Below, piece after piece: positions 1 through 10,567 of a stretch of DNA of 64,000 nucleotides. Made by a program: the position numbers and the translations under genes. The notes beneath the pieces are model-generated. The model was not told the origin of the DNA. It did no database searches and saw only the letters and a program-made list of their open reading frames with translations. Position 1 is the stretch's first letter, and each line of letters opens with the position of its first letter. Source of the stretch: an uncultured Alphaproteobacteria bacterium (lineage in GTDB: Bacteria; Pseudomonadota; Alphaproteobacteria; HIMB59; GCA-002718135). Location: positions 7,845 to 71,844 of the forward strand of contig CACMGM010000004.1 of the NCBI GenBank assembly GCA_902613275.1, given 5' to 3'.

Positions 1-1
1 T

Positions 2-622
2 GTTGCGACACAAATGCTTGAAAGTATGATTGAAAATCTTGTTCCAACGAGAGCTGAAGCATCTGATGTTGCTAATGCTATATACGACGGAGCAGATGCT
101 GTAATGTTATCTGGCGAGTCAGCCGTTGGAGTGCATCCAATAGAAGTAGTAATAACTATGAATAAAATTATAGAAAATGTTGAAAATGATAAAAATAATT
201 ATGATTTACGAATTATACAAGAAAATGTTGATGATGTTAATAATACAGATGCAATAACATTAGCAGCTTACTCAATTGCAAAAAAATCAGATGCAAAAGC
301 AATAATTACATTTTCTGTAAGTGGAAGAACAACGACTAGAATGGCTAGAGAAAGAGCACCCGTTCAAATTGTTGGTTTATCTCCAAATATTAATACTACA
401 AGAAAAATGCAATTATACTGGGGTGTAAACTCCTGCCATACTCAAGAAGATGCTCAAAATGCACAAGATATGGTTAATATTGCATGTTCAATTGCAAAAA
501 ATAAAAAATTAGTAAAGCCAGGAGATAACGTAGTTATCTCAGCTGGTGTTCCATTTGGAAGTGCTGGTACTACTAATCTACTTAGATTAGCTGAAATAAT
601 TGCTGATAAAGATCTTAAGTAA
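2..622 (+). CDS. pyk: Pyruvate kinase, C-terminal part (5' end outside window)
   Basis: Converts phosphoenolpyruvate and ADP to pyruvate and ATP in the cytoplasm. The frame is open from base 2, before any start codon, so only the last 207 codons are present. The first residues carry the conserved end of the catalytic barrel ([29 protein letters not shown]), followed by the alpha/beta C-terminal domain with [14 protein letters not shown], and a normal terminus. It overlaps the convergent aminotransferase by 8 bases. Family assignment is secure; isozyme type cannot be judged without the N-terminus. Confidence 0.97.
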   Translation, partial: VATQMLESMIENLVPTRAEASDVANAIYDGADAVMLSGESAVGVHPIEVVITMNKIIENVENDKNNYDLRIIQENVDDVNNTDAITLAAYSIAKKSDAKAIITFSVSGRTTTRMARERAPVQIVGLSPNINTTRKMQLYWGVNSCHTQEDAQNAQDMVNIACSIAKNKKLVKPGDNVVISAGVPFGSAGTTNLLRLAEIIADKDLK

Positions 623-1817
623 GCTTATTACAAGCTTCTTTTATTCTGTTGCACGCTTCTTCTAGAATTGCATCACTAGTTGCATAAGATAAACGAAAAT
701 AAGGAGATAATCCAAATGCTGCACCATGAACTCCTGCTACACCTTGATCTTCTAAAAGGTATGTCATGAAATCTTCATCATTGGAAATGTGTTTTCCATT
801 CGCTGTCTTTTTTCCAATTATCCCCTCACAATTTGGATAAACGTAAAAAGCTCCTTCTGGTTTTTGACATGTGATTCCATCAATATCATTTAATTTGTTC
901 AATACTAAATCTCTGCGTTTTAAAAATTTTTTATTATGCTCGTTTATAAAATCCTGTGGACCACTAATTGCTTCAACAGCAGCAGCCATTGTAATTGAAG
1001 AAGTTGATGTTGTGCTTTGTGATTGTATTTTGTTCATAGCAGTAATAATCTCTTTTGGAGCTCCACAATATCCAAGTCTCCATCCTGTCATACAATATGA
1101 TTTTGAAACACCGTTTAGTGTCAAACATCTCTCTTTCAGCGAAGGTTCGATAGAAGCAAGAGTATGAAATTCTACACCATCGTATACAATTTTTTCATAT
1201 ATATCATCACACATTATAAGAACATTAGGATATTTTTTTAAGATAAGTGCTAAGTCTTCTAACTCTTTGTTTGAATAAACTGAGCCAGTTGGATTACTAG
1301 GACTATTTAACATTAACCATTTTGTTTTAGAGTTTATATTTTTTTCTAGTTGTTCTGGTGTAATCTTAAAATTTTGTGATTGAGGACACTTTACTATCAC
1401 GGGCTTCCCTTCTGCTAATAAAACAATATCTGGATAACTAACCCAAAAAGGAGCTGTTATAATGACCTCATCTCCTGGATTAATTGTTGCCATCATAGCA
1501 TTATAGATAATGTGTTTGCCTCCGACACCACATATGATTTCATCTAATTGATAATCTATATTATTATCTTCTCTAAATTTTTTCTGAATTGCCTTTTGTA
1601 ATTCTGGCGTACCTTTGCCTGGTACATATTTAGTTTTACCCTCTTCCATCGCTTTACTAGCTGCATCTCTTATATTTTTTGGTGTATTAAAATCTGGCTC
1701 ACCTGCTGCTAGAACAATTACATCTTTACCCTCATCTTTTAAAGCCTTGGCTTTGACATTTATACCTACAGTCATTGAAGGTTTTATTTTACTCAGTCTA
1801 TCTGCAACAAAATTCAT
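615..1817 (-). CDS. aspC: Aspartate aminotransferase, class I/II PLP enzyme
   Basis: Fold-type I aminotransferase of 400 residues, the usual length for the prokaryotic (Ib) aspartate aminotransferase group, exchanging amino groups between aspartate and 2-oxoglutarate. Visible motifs are [10 protein letters not shown] near residue 37, NSPSNPTG at 171-178 and [13 protein letters not shown] with the PLP-binding lysine at about 239. The TauE-like gene lies immediately upstream on the same strand (stop at 1818), so they are probably cotranscribed. Substrate range (aspartate versus prephenate or aromatic amino acids) cannot be fixed from sequence alone. Confidence 0.93.
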   Translation of the reverse strand: MNFVADRLSKIKPSMTVGINVKAKALKDEGKDVIVLAAGEPDFNTPKNIRDAASKAMEEGKTKYVPGKGTPELQKAIQKKFREDNNIDYQLDEIICGVGGKHIIYNAMMATINPGDEVIITAPFWVSYPDIVLLAEGKPVIVKCPQSQNFKITPEQLEKNINSKTKWLMLNSPSNPTGSVYSNKELEDLALILKKYPNVLIMCDDIYEKIVYDGVEFHTLASIEPSLKERCLTLNGVSKSYCMTGWRLGYCGAPKEIITAMNKIQSQSTTSTSSITMAAAVEAISGPQDFINEHNKKFLKRRDLVLNKLNDIDGITCQKPEGAFYVYPNCEGIIGKKTANGKHISNDEDFMTYLLEDQGVAGVHGAAFGLSPYFRLSYATSDAILEEACNRIKEACNKLT

Positions 1818-2627
1818 TTAAATTATAAAATGTTCAATAATTAGACTAGCACAAGTTAACAACAAAAAAATAGCAAAAATCTTTCTTAATACTAACTTAT
1901 CTATATTTGATGAAACTTTTGCACCAATTCCAGCAGTAAATATACTAGTTATCGAAATAAAAAAAACTATTATAACATTTACGTAACCGATAGAATAAAT
2001 GGGAAGTTCATTAATATTTGACCCAGTATACATAAATGTTAGTGTTCCTGGTAAGGCAATTAAAAAACCAAAAACAGCAGAGGTGCCAACTGCTTCATGA
2101 ATCTTTTTTGAAAACATTGTTAATGCAGGAACACTAAAACTACCACCACCTATTCCAATTGTTGCAGATAAAAAACCAATAGAAGAGCTCATTAAAAAAT
2201 TAATTATATTAGATGATGGTATATTGTTACTTAAAATTATTGGGCTTTGTTGAAATAGCATATTTAATGAAATCATAAGTGCCAAAATTACAAAAAGAAT
2301 AACTAAATTCTGTCCTGAAATAGAACTCGCTGCAAGTGAGCCTACTATTGACCCTATTATTATTCCTATTGCCCATTTTTTTACAATTATCAAATTTGTA
2401 TTTTTAAGCTTAATATGCGATCTTATGGAGGAAATTGAAGTAAAACAAATTACACCAAGTGAAGATGCTACAGCAACATGCATAACAATTTCAGAGCTGT
2501 AACCAAGATTAAGTAAAATAAAGTAAGTTACAGGAACAATTATTATTCCACCTCCAACTCCTAATAATCCTGCAATAAAACCAGAAACTAGACCTGTTAA
2601 TAAAAAAATAAATACTATTGCAGTCAA
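1818..2627 (-). CDS. TauE/SafE family anion permease
   Basis: Integral membrane protein of 269 residues with about eight hydrophobic segments. It shows the two inverted-repeat glycine motifs of the family, LLGVGGG near residue 22 and TIGIGGGS in the second half. Members export or import small sulfur-containing or organic anions such as sulfite, sulfoacetate or taurine-derived compounds; the substrate here is unknown. The first codon is a TTG: there is no ATG between the upstream in-frame stop and the first membrane segment, so the TTG start is chosen by default. It precedes aspC with no gap. Confidence 0.85.
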   Translation of the reverse strand: MTAIVFIFLLTGLVSGFIAGLLGVGGGIIIVPVTYFILLNLGYSSEIVMHVAVASSLGVICFTSISSIRSHIKLKNTNLIIVKKWAIGIIIGSIVGSLAASSISGQNLVILFVILALMISLNMLFQQSPIILSNNIPSSNIINFLMSSSIGFLSATIGIGGGSFSVPALTMFSKKIHEAVGTSAVFGFLIALPGTLTFMYTGSNINELPIYSIGYVNVIIVFFISITSIFTAGIGAKVSSNIDKLVLRKIFAIFLLLTCASLIIEHFII

Positions 2628-2692
2628 ATATATTACCGTATTTTAAGTTTTATTAATGTAGTAAACAATTTAATATAAAAGTAAATAAGACT

Positions 2693-3820
2693 ATGAAACA
2701 TGTACATTGGATAGGAACGGGATTATCTTCTATACCAGGAATTAGAAGATTAGCTCAAAATTTAGATAATTTTACAGTATGGAATAGAACATTAGACAAG
2801 GCTATGAAGAGTATTAACCATGTAGATAAAAACAATGTGAACGCTAAACAATTTGATATTAATTTATTATTTAATGAAGCAAATCCAGGTGATATTATTA
2901 TTTCTCAACTTCCAGCAAACAAACATTTAGAAATAGCTGAACTTTGTTTAAAACATAAATGTCATTTTGCATCTACAAGTTACCTTAATCCAAAAATAAA
3001 TGCGCTAAATGCAGATATAAAAAAAGAAAATTTAGTATTTATCAATGAGGTTGGTTTAGACCCAGGTATCGATCATTTTTTTTCTCATTTACTTGTCAGT
3101 GATCTTAAAAAAATCTCAACTGAAAAAACAGAAGTGGTTTATGAATCATTTTGTGGCGGTTTCCCAGCAATTCCAAATGATTTCAAATATAAGTTCAGTT
3201 GGTCTCCAGCTGGAGTAATTAAAGCCTTAAACAATGATGCAAAATATATAACAAAAGGCAAAATAAATACTGTAACACCTTACAAATCTATTAGCTCTTA
3301 TTCAATATCTGGTGAAAATTTTGAAGCTTACCCAAACAGAGACTCAACACCTTATATAAATGAATATTTGTTTGATAAGAATTGGGAAGTAAAAGAATTT
3401 GTAAGGGGAACTTTGCGACTACACGGTTGGAGAAATGCATGGCAAGATATATTTTCAATGCTTGAAAATAAATCAGATAATTTAGAAGCTGAAATAAATC
3501 AAAAAAGTGAAGAATTATTAAAAGATAATAAATATTTACCCGAAGAAGAGGATCGAGTTGTACTCTCTGTAAAACTTAAAGCTTTTGAAAATGACAATAA
3601 AATTTTTGATAGTTCTTATTTTCTAGATGAAAAAGGAAGTGGTGAAAATACTGCAATGGGCAAACTTGTATCAATTACTTTATCAGCTGCAATTGATCTA
3701 ATTATTGATAATAAAATTGAGTCTGGTGTTAAAACTGCACCACATAAAACAGAAAACATAATGTATTTTTTTAAAATTTTAAAAGATTATAAAATTAATA
3801 TCCAACAAGAGAATGGATAA
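2693..3820 (+). CDS. Saccharopine dehydrogenase (L-glutamate-forming, LYS9-type)
   Basis: Rossmann-fold protein of 375 residues beginning KHVHWIGTGLSSIPG, followed by the long C-terminal domain of the saccharopine dehydrogenase/homospermidine synthase superfamily (FINEVGLDPGIDH, residues about 118-130). The family reaction interconverts saccharopine with glutamate and 2-aminoadipate semialdehyde. Its stop overlaps the next gene, a LYS1/LKR-type partner, by 8 bases, so the two saccharopine steps are encoded as a pair. In bacteria this pair usually runs towards lysine breakdown; direction here is inferred. Confidence is high for the superfamily, moderate for the exact reaction. Confidence 0.82.
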   Translation: MKHVHWIGTGLSSIPGIRRLAQNLDNFTVWNRTLDKAMKSINHVDKNNVNAKQFDINLLFNEANPGDIIISQLPANKHLEIAELCLKHKCHFASTSYLNPKINALNADIKKENLVFINEVGLDPGIDHFFSHLLVSDLKKISTEKTEVVYESFCGGFPAIPNDFKYKFSWSPAGVIKALNNDAKYITKGKINTVTPYKSISSYSISGENFEAYPNRDSTPYINEYLFDKNWEVKEFVRGTLRLHGWRNAWQDIFSMLENKSDNLEAEINQKSEELLKDNKYLPEEEDRVVLSVKLKAFENDNKIFDSSYFLDEKGSGENTAMGKLVSITLSAAIDLIIDNKIESGVKTAPHKTENIMYFFKILKDYKINIQQENG

Positions 3821-5042
3821 TCAATTAACCCATATTGGTATTCTTAGAGAGTCTAGAAATGATGAAAATAGAACTCCATTAGTCCCAGAACATATTAAAA
3901 AATACAAAGAAAGTAATCCAAATATTAATTTCATTATTCAGCCATCAAACAAAAGATGTTTTTCTGATGAAGAATATGAATTATCTGGTGCTAAAATTAA
4001 TGAAAATTTAAATGAATGCTCAATCATATTTGGAGTTAAAGAAGTTGATCCAAATATTTTAATTAATAATAGGACATATCTTTTTTTTTCTCACACTTTT
4101 AAAATTAATAAACAACAAAAAAATATTGAAAAAAAAAAGAAAGACCTACTATTATCAATTTTAAATAAAAAAATTACATTGATTGATTATGAAAATATCA
4201 GAAGCAAAAGTGGTACTAGGTTTTTAGGTTTTGGAAGATTTGCAGGTATTATTGGATGTTATAATACATTAAATTTATTATTTAAAGTGCTTGGGAAACA
4301 ACCTCTTGCTAGTGCCTATAAAATCAATGATTACAAAAGATTGGCATTAAGTTTAAAAAATTTATATTTTCCTAAAACTACAATCCTAGTTACTGGAGAT
4401 GGTAGAGTTGCAAAAGGAGTAATTGAACTTTTAAATCAAACAAACATTAAAGCAGTATCAAAAAAAGACTTTTTGGAAAAAAAATTTGATCAACCTATTT
4501 TTTGTAATTTGGAAACAAAAGATTATATCACAAATAATTCTTCCACTAATTTTAACATTGAGCATTTTATTGATAACCCTCAAGATTATTCAAGTTCTGC
4601 ATTACAATATTTAAAAGAAACTAATATACTTATAAGTGCACATTATTGGGACCCATCTTCTCCTAAAATATTTGAGAATGAAGACTTAAAAGATTTACAA
4701 AATTTAAAAATTGTTGGCGATATTACTTGTGATATTAATGGCTCTGTCCCAACTACGATACGATCAACAACAATTGAAAAACCAAATTATTGGATTGAAA
4801 GAAATAATTTAAAGGAAATAGATGAAAATAATGATGGAATTGCTGTTATGGCAGTTGATAATTTACCATCTGAATTACCACGGGATTCAAGTACAGAATT
4901 TAGTGAAGGTATAATCAACGAAGTTCTTCCTTTTTTATTCAAAGAAGATGATGGAAGAATATTAAATGGAACAATAACAACAGATGGTAGTTTTTTAGAA
5001 AAGTACAATTATTTAAATAATTACATTAAAATTAATGAATAA
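3813..5042 (+). CDS. Saccharopine dehydrogenase (L-lysine-forming) / lysine-ketoglutarate reductase-type
   Basis: 409 residues with an alanine dehydrogenase/transhydrogenase-like N-terminal domain (IGILRESRNDENRTPL at residues 8-23) and an NAD(P)-binding half (TTILVTGDGRVAKGV near 193). The segment GFGRFAGIIGCYNTL at about 138-152 is typical of lysine-ketoglutarate reductases (LYS1/LKR), which condense lysine with 2-oxoglutarate to saccharopine. It is translationally coupled to the preceding LYS9-type gene (8-base overlap) and overlaps the following uvrB by 8 bases. Together the pair converts lysine to 2-aminoadipate semialdehyde or the reverse. Confidence 0.82.
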   Translation: MDNQLTHIGILRESRNDENRTPLVPEHIKKYKESNPNINFIIQPSNKRCFSDEEYELSGAKINENLNECSIIFGVKEVDPNILINNRTYLFFSHTFKINKQQKNIEKKKKDLLLSILNKKITLIDYENIRSKSGTRFLGFGRFAGIIGCYNTLNLLFKVLGKQPLASAYKINDYKRLALSLKNLYFPKTTILVTGDGRVAKGVIELLNQTNIKAVSKKDFLEKKFDQPIFCNLETKDYITNNSSTNFNIEHFIDNPQDYSSSALQYLKETNILISAHYWDPSSPKIFENEDLKDLQNLKIVGDITCDINGSVPTTIRSTTIEKPNYWIERNNLKEIDENNDGIAVMAVDNLPSELPRDSSTEFSEGIINEVLPFLFKEDDGRILNGTITTDGSFLEKYNYLNNYIKINE

Positions 5043-7089
5043 AGCAGAAAAAAAACATCAACTCTCTTCTGAACTCACAACACCTTTTAAAATTGTCAGT
5101 GATTTTAATCCAAGTGGTGATCAGCCTAAAGCAATTCAAAGTATTGTCAAAAGTCTAAATGAAGGAGAACAAGAACAAGTTCTCTTAGGTGTCACTGGAT
5201 CAGGTAAGACCTTTACAATGGCTAAAGTAATTGAAAAAGTACAAAAACCCACCTTAATAATGGCACCAAACAAAACATTAGCAGCACAACTTTATGGTGA
5301 AATGAAAAACTTATTTCCAAATAATGCTGTTGAATATTTTGTCAGTTATTATGATTATTACACACCGGAAGCATATGTTCCAAGATCTGATACATATATT
5401 GAAAAGGAGTCATCAATAAACGAACAAATTGATCGCTTAAGACATTCAGCTACAAGATCACTAGTGGAAAGAAGAGATACAATCATAGTAGCATCAGTTT
5501 CTTGTATTTATGGTATTGGATCAGTTGATGCGTATTCTTCAATGTCTTTCACTTTGGACAAAAATCAATCAATAAGTAGAGAGATAATTATCAGAAAGTT
5601 GGTAGAGCTTTTATACAAACGCCGCGATATGGATTTTAAAAGAGGTAGCTTTAGAGCTAAAGGAGATATTTTAGAAATTTTCCCTTCTCACTATGAAGAT
5701 ATTTCTTGGAAAATATCTATGTTTGGAGATGATATAGAGAGTATAACACAAGTGGACCCACTCACTGGAGAGAAGCTCGGAGAACTTGAACAAATAAGAA
5801 TCTTTGCAAACTCTCATTATGTAACCCCAAAGCCAACAATAAAAAAAGCAATTTCAATGATTAAAACAGATTTAAAAAAACAATTAGAAATTTTTGAGAA
5901 AGAAAAAAAATACTTAGAAAGACAAAGGTTGGATGAGAGAACTACATTTGACTTAGAAATGATGGAAACTACTGGTAGTTGTAATGGTATTGAAAATTAT
6001 TCTAGATATTTATCAGGAAGACAGCCGGGAGAACCTCCTCCTACACTTTATGAATACATTCCAGAAGATTCACTATTGTTTATTGATGAAAGTCATCAGA
6101 CATGTGGTCAAATAGCAGGAATGTATAAAGGAGATTTTTCAAGAAAATCAACTTTGGCTCAATATGGTTTTAGACTACCAAGTTGTGTTGATAACAGACC
6201 TTTAAAAAGAGAAGAATGGGACGCAATGCGTCCACAAACTATATTTGTAAGTGCAACACCAGGAGATTATGAACTTGAAAAGACAGGTGGTACCTTTGTT
6301 GAACAAGTAATTAGACCAACAGGTTTAATTGATCCACCTATTGAGATAAGGCCAACTAAACATCAAATTGATAACTTAATTGATGAATGTAAAAAGACTA
6401 TAGATAAAGGTCATCGTGTTCTAATCACAACACTTACAAAAAAAATGGCTGAAGATCTTACTGAATATATTAATGAAGAAGGATTAAAGGTAAGGTATCT
6501 TCACTCTGATATCGATACATTAGAAAGAATAGAAATTATTAGAGATCTAAGACTTGGAGTTTTTAATGTTTTAGTTGGTATAAATCTTCTTAGAGAAGGC
6601 TTAGATATTCCTGAATGTGCTTTAATGGCTATATTAGATGCTGATAAGGAAGGTTACCTTCGTTCTAGAACTAGTTTAATTCAGACTATTGGTAGGGCTG
6701 CAAGAAATGTTGAGAGTAAAGTCTTAATGTATGCTGATAACATTACCACTAGTATGAAAGAAGCAATCGAAGAGACAGATAGAAGACGAACAAAACAGCT
6801 AGAATATAATAAAATAAATAAAATTACACCAATCAGTATTAAAAAGAATATTCAAGAAATAATTGAGAACACAGCTGAACAAGATCATGTTACAGTTGAA
6901 ATTGATAATGCAAAAGAATTAGTTGGTAAGGATCTTAATAAACATATTAAAAATTTAGAGAAAAAAATGAATGAATTTGCTTCAAAACTTGAATTTGAAG
7001 ATGCAGCAAGATTACGAGATGAAATTAATAGATTAAAGGCAAAAGAAGTGGGTCTTTCTAATAAAGTTTTGCAGTTTAAAAAAAATTAA
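5035..7089 (+). CDS. uvrB: Excinuclease ABC subunit B
   Basis: DNA damage recognition helicase of nucleotide excision repair; it loads with UvrA, verifies the lesion and recruits UvrC. The 684 residues include Walker A GVTGSGKT at 52-59, the damage-probing beta-hairpin region YYDYYTPEAYVP, the DEAH-like IDESHQT, SATPGDYE, the helicase motif IGRAARN, and a C-terminal UVR motif (KLEFEDAARLRDEI) that contacts UvrC. The start ATG lies inside the end of the saccharopine gene, so it is probably read from a common message. The stop overlaps the next ATG (TAATG at 7087-7091). Confidence 0.99.
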   Translation: MNKAEKKHQLSSELTTPFKIVSDFNPSGDQPKAIQSIVKSLNEGEQEQVLLGVTGSGKTFTMAKVIEKVQKPTLIMAPNKTLAAQLYGEMKNLFPNNAVEYFVSYYDYYTPEAYVPRSDTYIEKESSINEQIDRLRHSATRSLVERRDTIIVASVSCIYGIGSVDAYSSMSFTLDKNQSISREIIIRKLVELLYKRRDMDFKRGSFRAKGDILEIFPSHYEDISWKISMFGDDIESITQVDPLTGEKLGELEQIRIFANSHYVTPKPTIKKAISMIKTDLKKQLEIFEKEKKYLERQRLDERTTFDLEMMETTGSCNGIENYSRYLSGRQPGEPPPTLYEYIPEDSLLFIDESHQTCGQIAGMYKGDFSRKSTLAQYGFRLPSCVDNRPLKREEWDAMRPQTIFVSATPGDYELEKTGGTFVEQVIRPTGLIDPPIEIRPTKHQIDNLIDECKKTIDKGHRVLITTLTKKMAEDLTEYINEEGLKVRYLHSDIDTLERIEIIRDLRLGVFNVLVGINLLREGLDIPECALMAILDADKEGYLRSRTSLIQTIGRAARNVESKVLMYADNITTSMKEAIEETDRRRTKQLEYNKINKITPISIKKNIQEIIENTAEQDHVTVEIDNAKELVGKDLNKHIKNLEKKMNEFASKLEFEDAARLRDEINRLKAKEVGLSNKVLQFKKN

Positions 7090-8093
7090 TGGATATTGTA
7101 TTTTCAGAAACTAACCAAACTGGAATCATTAAACTTAATCGTCCTAAAGCTTTAAATGCTCTCAATTTAGAAATGGCAAAAAAATTCCATGACAAATTAT
7201 TAGAATGGGAAGAAAAAGATAATATCTCTAGAGTATTGTTAATTGGAGAAGGTAAACATTTTTGTGCAGGAGGTGATGTAAAATCTCTTGTTCTTGCTGG
7301 AAAAGAAAACTCTTTAAAACATGATTTTTTTAAAATTGAATATAAACTTAATTATTTAATAAGCCAATTTAGTAAAGAATTTCTTTCAATTTGGAATGGT
7401 GTAGTGATGGGAGGCGGGGTTGGTTTATCAATCTATGGTGATCACAGATTGGCAACAGACAATTCAAAATTTGCAATGCCAGAATCTGCCATTGGCTTTT
7501 TTCCAGATGTTGGTGGAAGTTATTTTTTATCAAATCTTCCAGGTAACATTGGTAAGTATATTGGCTTAACGGGTGAGGTTTTAGGGTTAAATGAATTAAT
7601 TTTTTTCGGATTAGCAACTCGCTACTTTAAAAGTAATAAAATAGAAGATGTTAAAGAAAAATTTATTACAATAGGAGAAATTTCACACGATAATTTTGAA
7701 GTAGAAAATGATACATATCTAATTAAAAATATGAATTTAATAAATGAACTATTCAATGGAAATATTCAAACAATCATATCAAATTTAAAAAGTCATAATT
7801 CAGATTTTTCAAAAAAAATTTTAGATATTCTTTTAGTTAAATGTCCAATGAGTCTTGCGATAAGCACTAAACTTATAGATGATGCAAAAGGTAAATCGTT
7901 AAAAGAATGTTTAGAAACTGAATTTCAATTAAGTCAAAAAATAGTATACCGTAGTGACTTTGATAATGGAGTAAATTCTGTGCTAATTTCAAAAGATCAT
8001 AATCCTATTTGGGAGCCATCAAAAATAGATGAAATAAATATAGAAGATCTAGATTTTTATTTTGAAACTCATACTGAAAATCTTTATCTATAA
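7089..8093 (+). CDS. 3-hydroxyisobutyryl-CoA hydrolase-like enoyl-CoA hydratase family protein
   Basis: Crotonase-fold protein of 334 residues. The oxyanion-hole regions KHFCAGGDVK (56-65) and NGVVMGGGVGLS (103-114) are intact. The signature MPESAIGFFPDVGGSYFL with Glu132 and Asp140 is characteristic of 3-hydroxyisobutyryl-CoA hydrolases, which release 3-hydroxyisobutyrate in valine catabolism. The C-terminal extension beyond a basic 260-residue hydratase also fits this subgroup. It is coupled to uvrB by TAATG and followed 8 bases later by an amine-demethylating flavoprotein. A generic enoyl-CoA hydratase role is the alternative. Confidence 0.85.
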   Translation: MDIVFSETNQTGIIKLNRPKALNALNLEMAKKFHDKLLEWEEKDNISRVLLIGEGKHFCAGGDVKSLVLAGKENSLKHDFFKIEYKLNYLISQFSKEFLSIWNGVVMGGGVGLSIYGDHRLATDNSKFAMPESAIGFFPDVGGSYFLSNLPGNIGKYIGLTGEVLGLNELIFFGLATRYFKSNKIEDVKEKFITIGEISHDNFEVENDTYLIKNMNLINELFNGNIQTIISNLKSHNSDFSKKILDILLVKCPMSLAISTKLIDDAKGKSLKECLETEFQLSQKIVYRSDFDNGVNSVLISKDHNPIWEPSKIDEINIEDLDFYFETHTENLYL

Positions 8094-8101
8094 TATTACA
8101 A

Positions 8102-10549
8102 ATGAGTAATAAAATTCCCACTTCTGCTAAAGTAGTTGTAATAGGTGGTGGTATAGCTGGATGTTCTGTAGCTTATCATTTAGCAAAATATGGATGGAAA
8201 GATGTGATCTTACTAGAAAGAGATCAATTAACTTCTGGAACTACTTGGCATGCAGCAGGACTGATTGGTCAGATCGGTGCATCAGCAACCATTACAAAAC
8301 TTAGAAATTATTCGTTAAATTTATATAAAGACCTGGAAAAAGAAACAGGATTGGCAACAGGTTTAAAGCAAAACGGCTCTTTAACTATTGCAACAACTAA
8401 TGATCGATTAGAAGAATTAAAAAGGCAAGCTACTTTTGCTCAAAGATTTAATATAGAAGTTAATGAATTAGAAAAAAATCAGATTAAGGATATTTATTCT
8501 CTTATAAATACTGATGATGTTTTTGGAGGAATTTTTATTCCAAAAGATGGTCAAGCAGATCCTGTTGGTATAACGAATGTTCTTGCGAAATCTGCAAAAA
8601 TGCATGGTGCAAAAATTTTTGAACATTGCCCAGTAAATAAAATCCTTACTAAAAATGGATCAATAGAAGGGGTAGATACAAAACATGGAAGAATTAAATG
8701 TGAATATATTGTTCTAGCATCTGGAATGTGGTCAAGGCAGATAGCAAATGATATTAATGTAAGTATACCTCTATATCCAAATGAACATTTCTATATATTA
8801 AGTGAGCCATTAAAAGAAATTTCTAAATCACTTCCAGTTCTAAGAGATTACAATAATTGCTTATATCTAAAAGAAGATGCTGGAAAAATTTTAGTTGGAA
8901 TTTTTGAACCTAAAGCTAAACCAGCATTTACAGATACGTATAAAGTCCCTAATGATTTTTCTTTTGGAGAACTTCCAGAAGATTTTGATCATTTTGAACC
9001 ACATTTAAAAAATGCTATGAAAAGAATACCAGCCCTTGAAAATGTAGGTATAAGAAAATTCTTTAATGGTCCTGAAGCTTTTACCCCAGATACAAATTAT
9101 CTTTTAGGTGAAACACCAGAAGTTAAGAAGTTTTATGTTTGTTGCGGATTTAATAGTATTGGTATTCAGAGTGCTGGTGGTGCAGGTAAGGTAACTGCGG
9201 AATGGATTATGAATGGTGAGGTTAATGATGATCTTTACTCTTTAGATATTTCAAGATTTGAAAAATTTCACTCTGAGACAAAATTTATAACTGAAAGAGT
9301 TACTGAATCATTAGGAGATTTATATGCAATGCACTGGCCTTACAAACAACATGAATCTTCAAGAAATATTAAAATGCTTCCTTTTCATAATGATTTGAAA
9401 AAAAAAGGCGCATGTTTTGGTCAAGTGGCCGGTTTTGAAAGACCGATGTGGTACGCTCTAAATGGTAAGAAACCAGAATATGAGTATAGTTATGGCTATC
9501 AAAATTGGTATGATGCAGCTAAATATGAGACAACTAACACAAGAAAAAATGTTGGTTTATTTGACTTAAGTGCCTTTGCAAAATTTGAAATTAAGGGAGA
9601 TACTGCCTTCAACGATCTTGAGCGAATATGCTGTAATAATATTAAAAATAATCCCGGTGATACAACTTACACGCAAATGCTTAATTCAAATGGTGGCATT
9701 GTTGCTGATTTAACAATTACTTGTATTGATAAAGATTCTTTTCGTATTGTAACGGGTTCATCTGTGAGGGAACATGATAAAAAACATATTTCAGAAAATC
9801 TAAGTAAAAACACAACTTTAATTGATATCACTGAAAGTTTAGCTTGTTTTGGTGTTTTTGGTCCTAAAAGTAGAGAAATTCTAACGGAAATATTTGGAGA
9901 ACATTTTTCAAAAGATAATTTTAAATTTGGAACTGCTAAAGAAATTTCAATAAATAATGATAAATTAATTTTCCAAAGATTATCTTTTGTTGGTGAACTT
10001 GGTTGGGAAATTTATGTTCCTATAAAGGTATCTAGAGAAATTTATTTAAAGTTAGTTAAAGTTGGAGAAAACTATAACCTTTCGCATGCTGGCGCTCATG
10101 CACTAGATATTATGAGAATGGAAAAAGGATATTTACATTGGGGTCATGATATTTCACCAGCTGAGAACCCATTTGAAGCTGGATTAGAATTTAATGTTAA
10201 ATTAAATAAAAAAACAGATTTTATAGGTAAAGAAGCTTTAAAAACGAAAAATAGAATTAAGAAGAAACAATTAACAAATTTTGTTTTAGAAAAATCTACG
10301 CCAGGAAATCCGCTCTTATTACATGATGAGCCCATTTATTATAAAAATAAGATTGTGGGAGAAACAACTTCTAGCAATTATTCATTTTGTTATAATAAAA
10401 ATATGGTTTTTGGATATATAGATTCAGAAATAGATTTAAAAAAATTAAATGGAAGTAATTTTGAAGTTGAGGTTGCTAAAAATAAATATGTTATGTCTGT
10501 TCAATTTAATCCATTGCATGACCCTGAAAATAATTTTACAAAAATATAG
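8102..10549 (+). CDS. Dimethylglycine/sarcosine dehydrogenase-like flavoprotein with GcvT domain
   Basis: Two-domain enzyme of 815 residues. The N-terminal half is a DAO-type FAD-dependent oxidoreductase with VVVIGGGIAGCSVAYHL at about 11-27 and SGTTWHAAGL, whose His50 corresponds to the covalent FAD attachment site in mitochondrial dimethylglycine and sarcosine dehydrogenases. The second half (from about residue 430) is a GcvT-like tetrahydrofolate-binding domain (DIMRMEKGYLHWGHD, ENPFEAGL). The expected reaction is oxidative N-demethylation of a methylated glycine with capture of formaldehyde by folate, part of glycine betaine or choline breakdown. Substrate is inferred from the family. Confidence 0.88.
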   Translation: MSNKIPTSAKVVVIGGGIAGCSVAYHLAKYGWKDVILLERDQLTSGTTWHAAGLIGQIGASATITKLRNYSLNLYKDLEKETGLATGLKQNGSLTIATTNDRLEELKRQATFAQRFNIEVNELEKNQIKDIYSLINTDDVFGGIFIPKDGQADPVGITNVLAKSAKMHGAKIFEHCPVNKILTKNGSIEGVDTKHGRIKCEYIVLASGMWSRQIANDINVSIPLYPNEHFYILSEPLKEISKSLPVLRDYNNCLYLKEDAGKILVGIFEPKAKPAFTDTYKVPNDFSFGELPEDFDHFEPHLKNAMKRIPALENVGIRKFFNGPEAFTPDTNYLLGETPEVKKFYVCCGFNSIGIQSAGGAGKVTAEWIMNGEVNDDLYSLDISRFEKFHSETKFITERVTESLGDLYAMHWPYKQHESSRNIKMLPFHNDLKKKGACFGQVAGFERPMWYALNGKKPEYEYSYGYQNWYDAAKYETTNTRKNVGLFDLSAFAKFEIKGDTAFNDLERICCNNIKNNPGDTTYTQMLNSNGGIVADLTITCIDKDSFRIVTGSSVREHDKKHISENLSKNTTLIDITESLACFGVFGPKSREILTEIFGEHFSKDNFKFGTAKEISINNDKLIFQRLSFVGELGWEIYVPIKVSREIYLKLVKVGENYNLSHAGAHALDIMRMEKGYLHWGHDISPAENPFEAGLEFNVKLNKKTDFIGKEALKTKNRIKKKQLTNFVLEKSTPGNPLLLHDEPIYYKNKIVGETTSSNYSFCYNKNMVFGYIDSEIDLKKLNGSNFEVEVAKNKYVMSVQFNPLHDPENNFTKI

Positions 10550-10567
10550 TTTTTTACGATCTAATAA

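Noticed and set aside
612..655. AAGCTT...AAGCTT repeats as a terminator between pyk and aspC
   Set aside because: Six-base palindromic units with a 5-base spacer give a weak stem, no proper U-run, and it lies inside the coding ends.
871..1167. 98-codon open frame on the plus strand inside aspC
   Set aside because: It lies fully antisense to a well-conserved aminotransferase and has no family resemblance or ribosome binding site.
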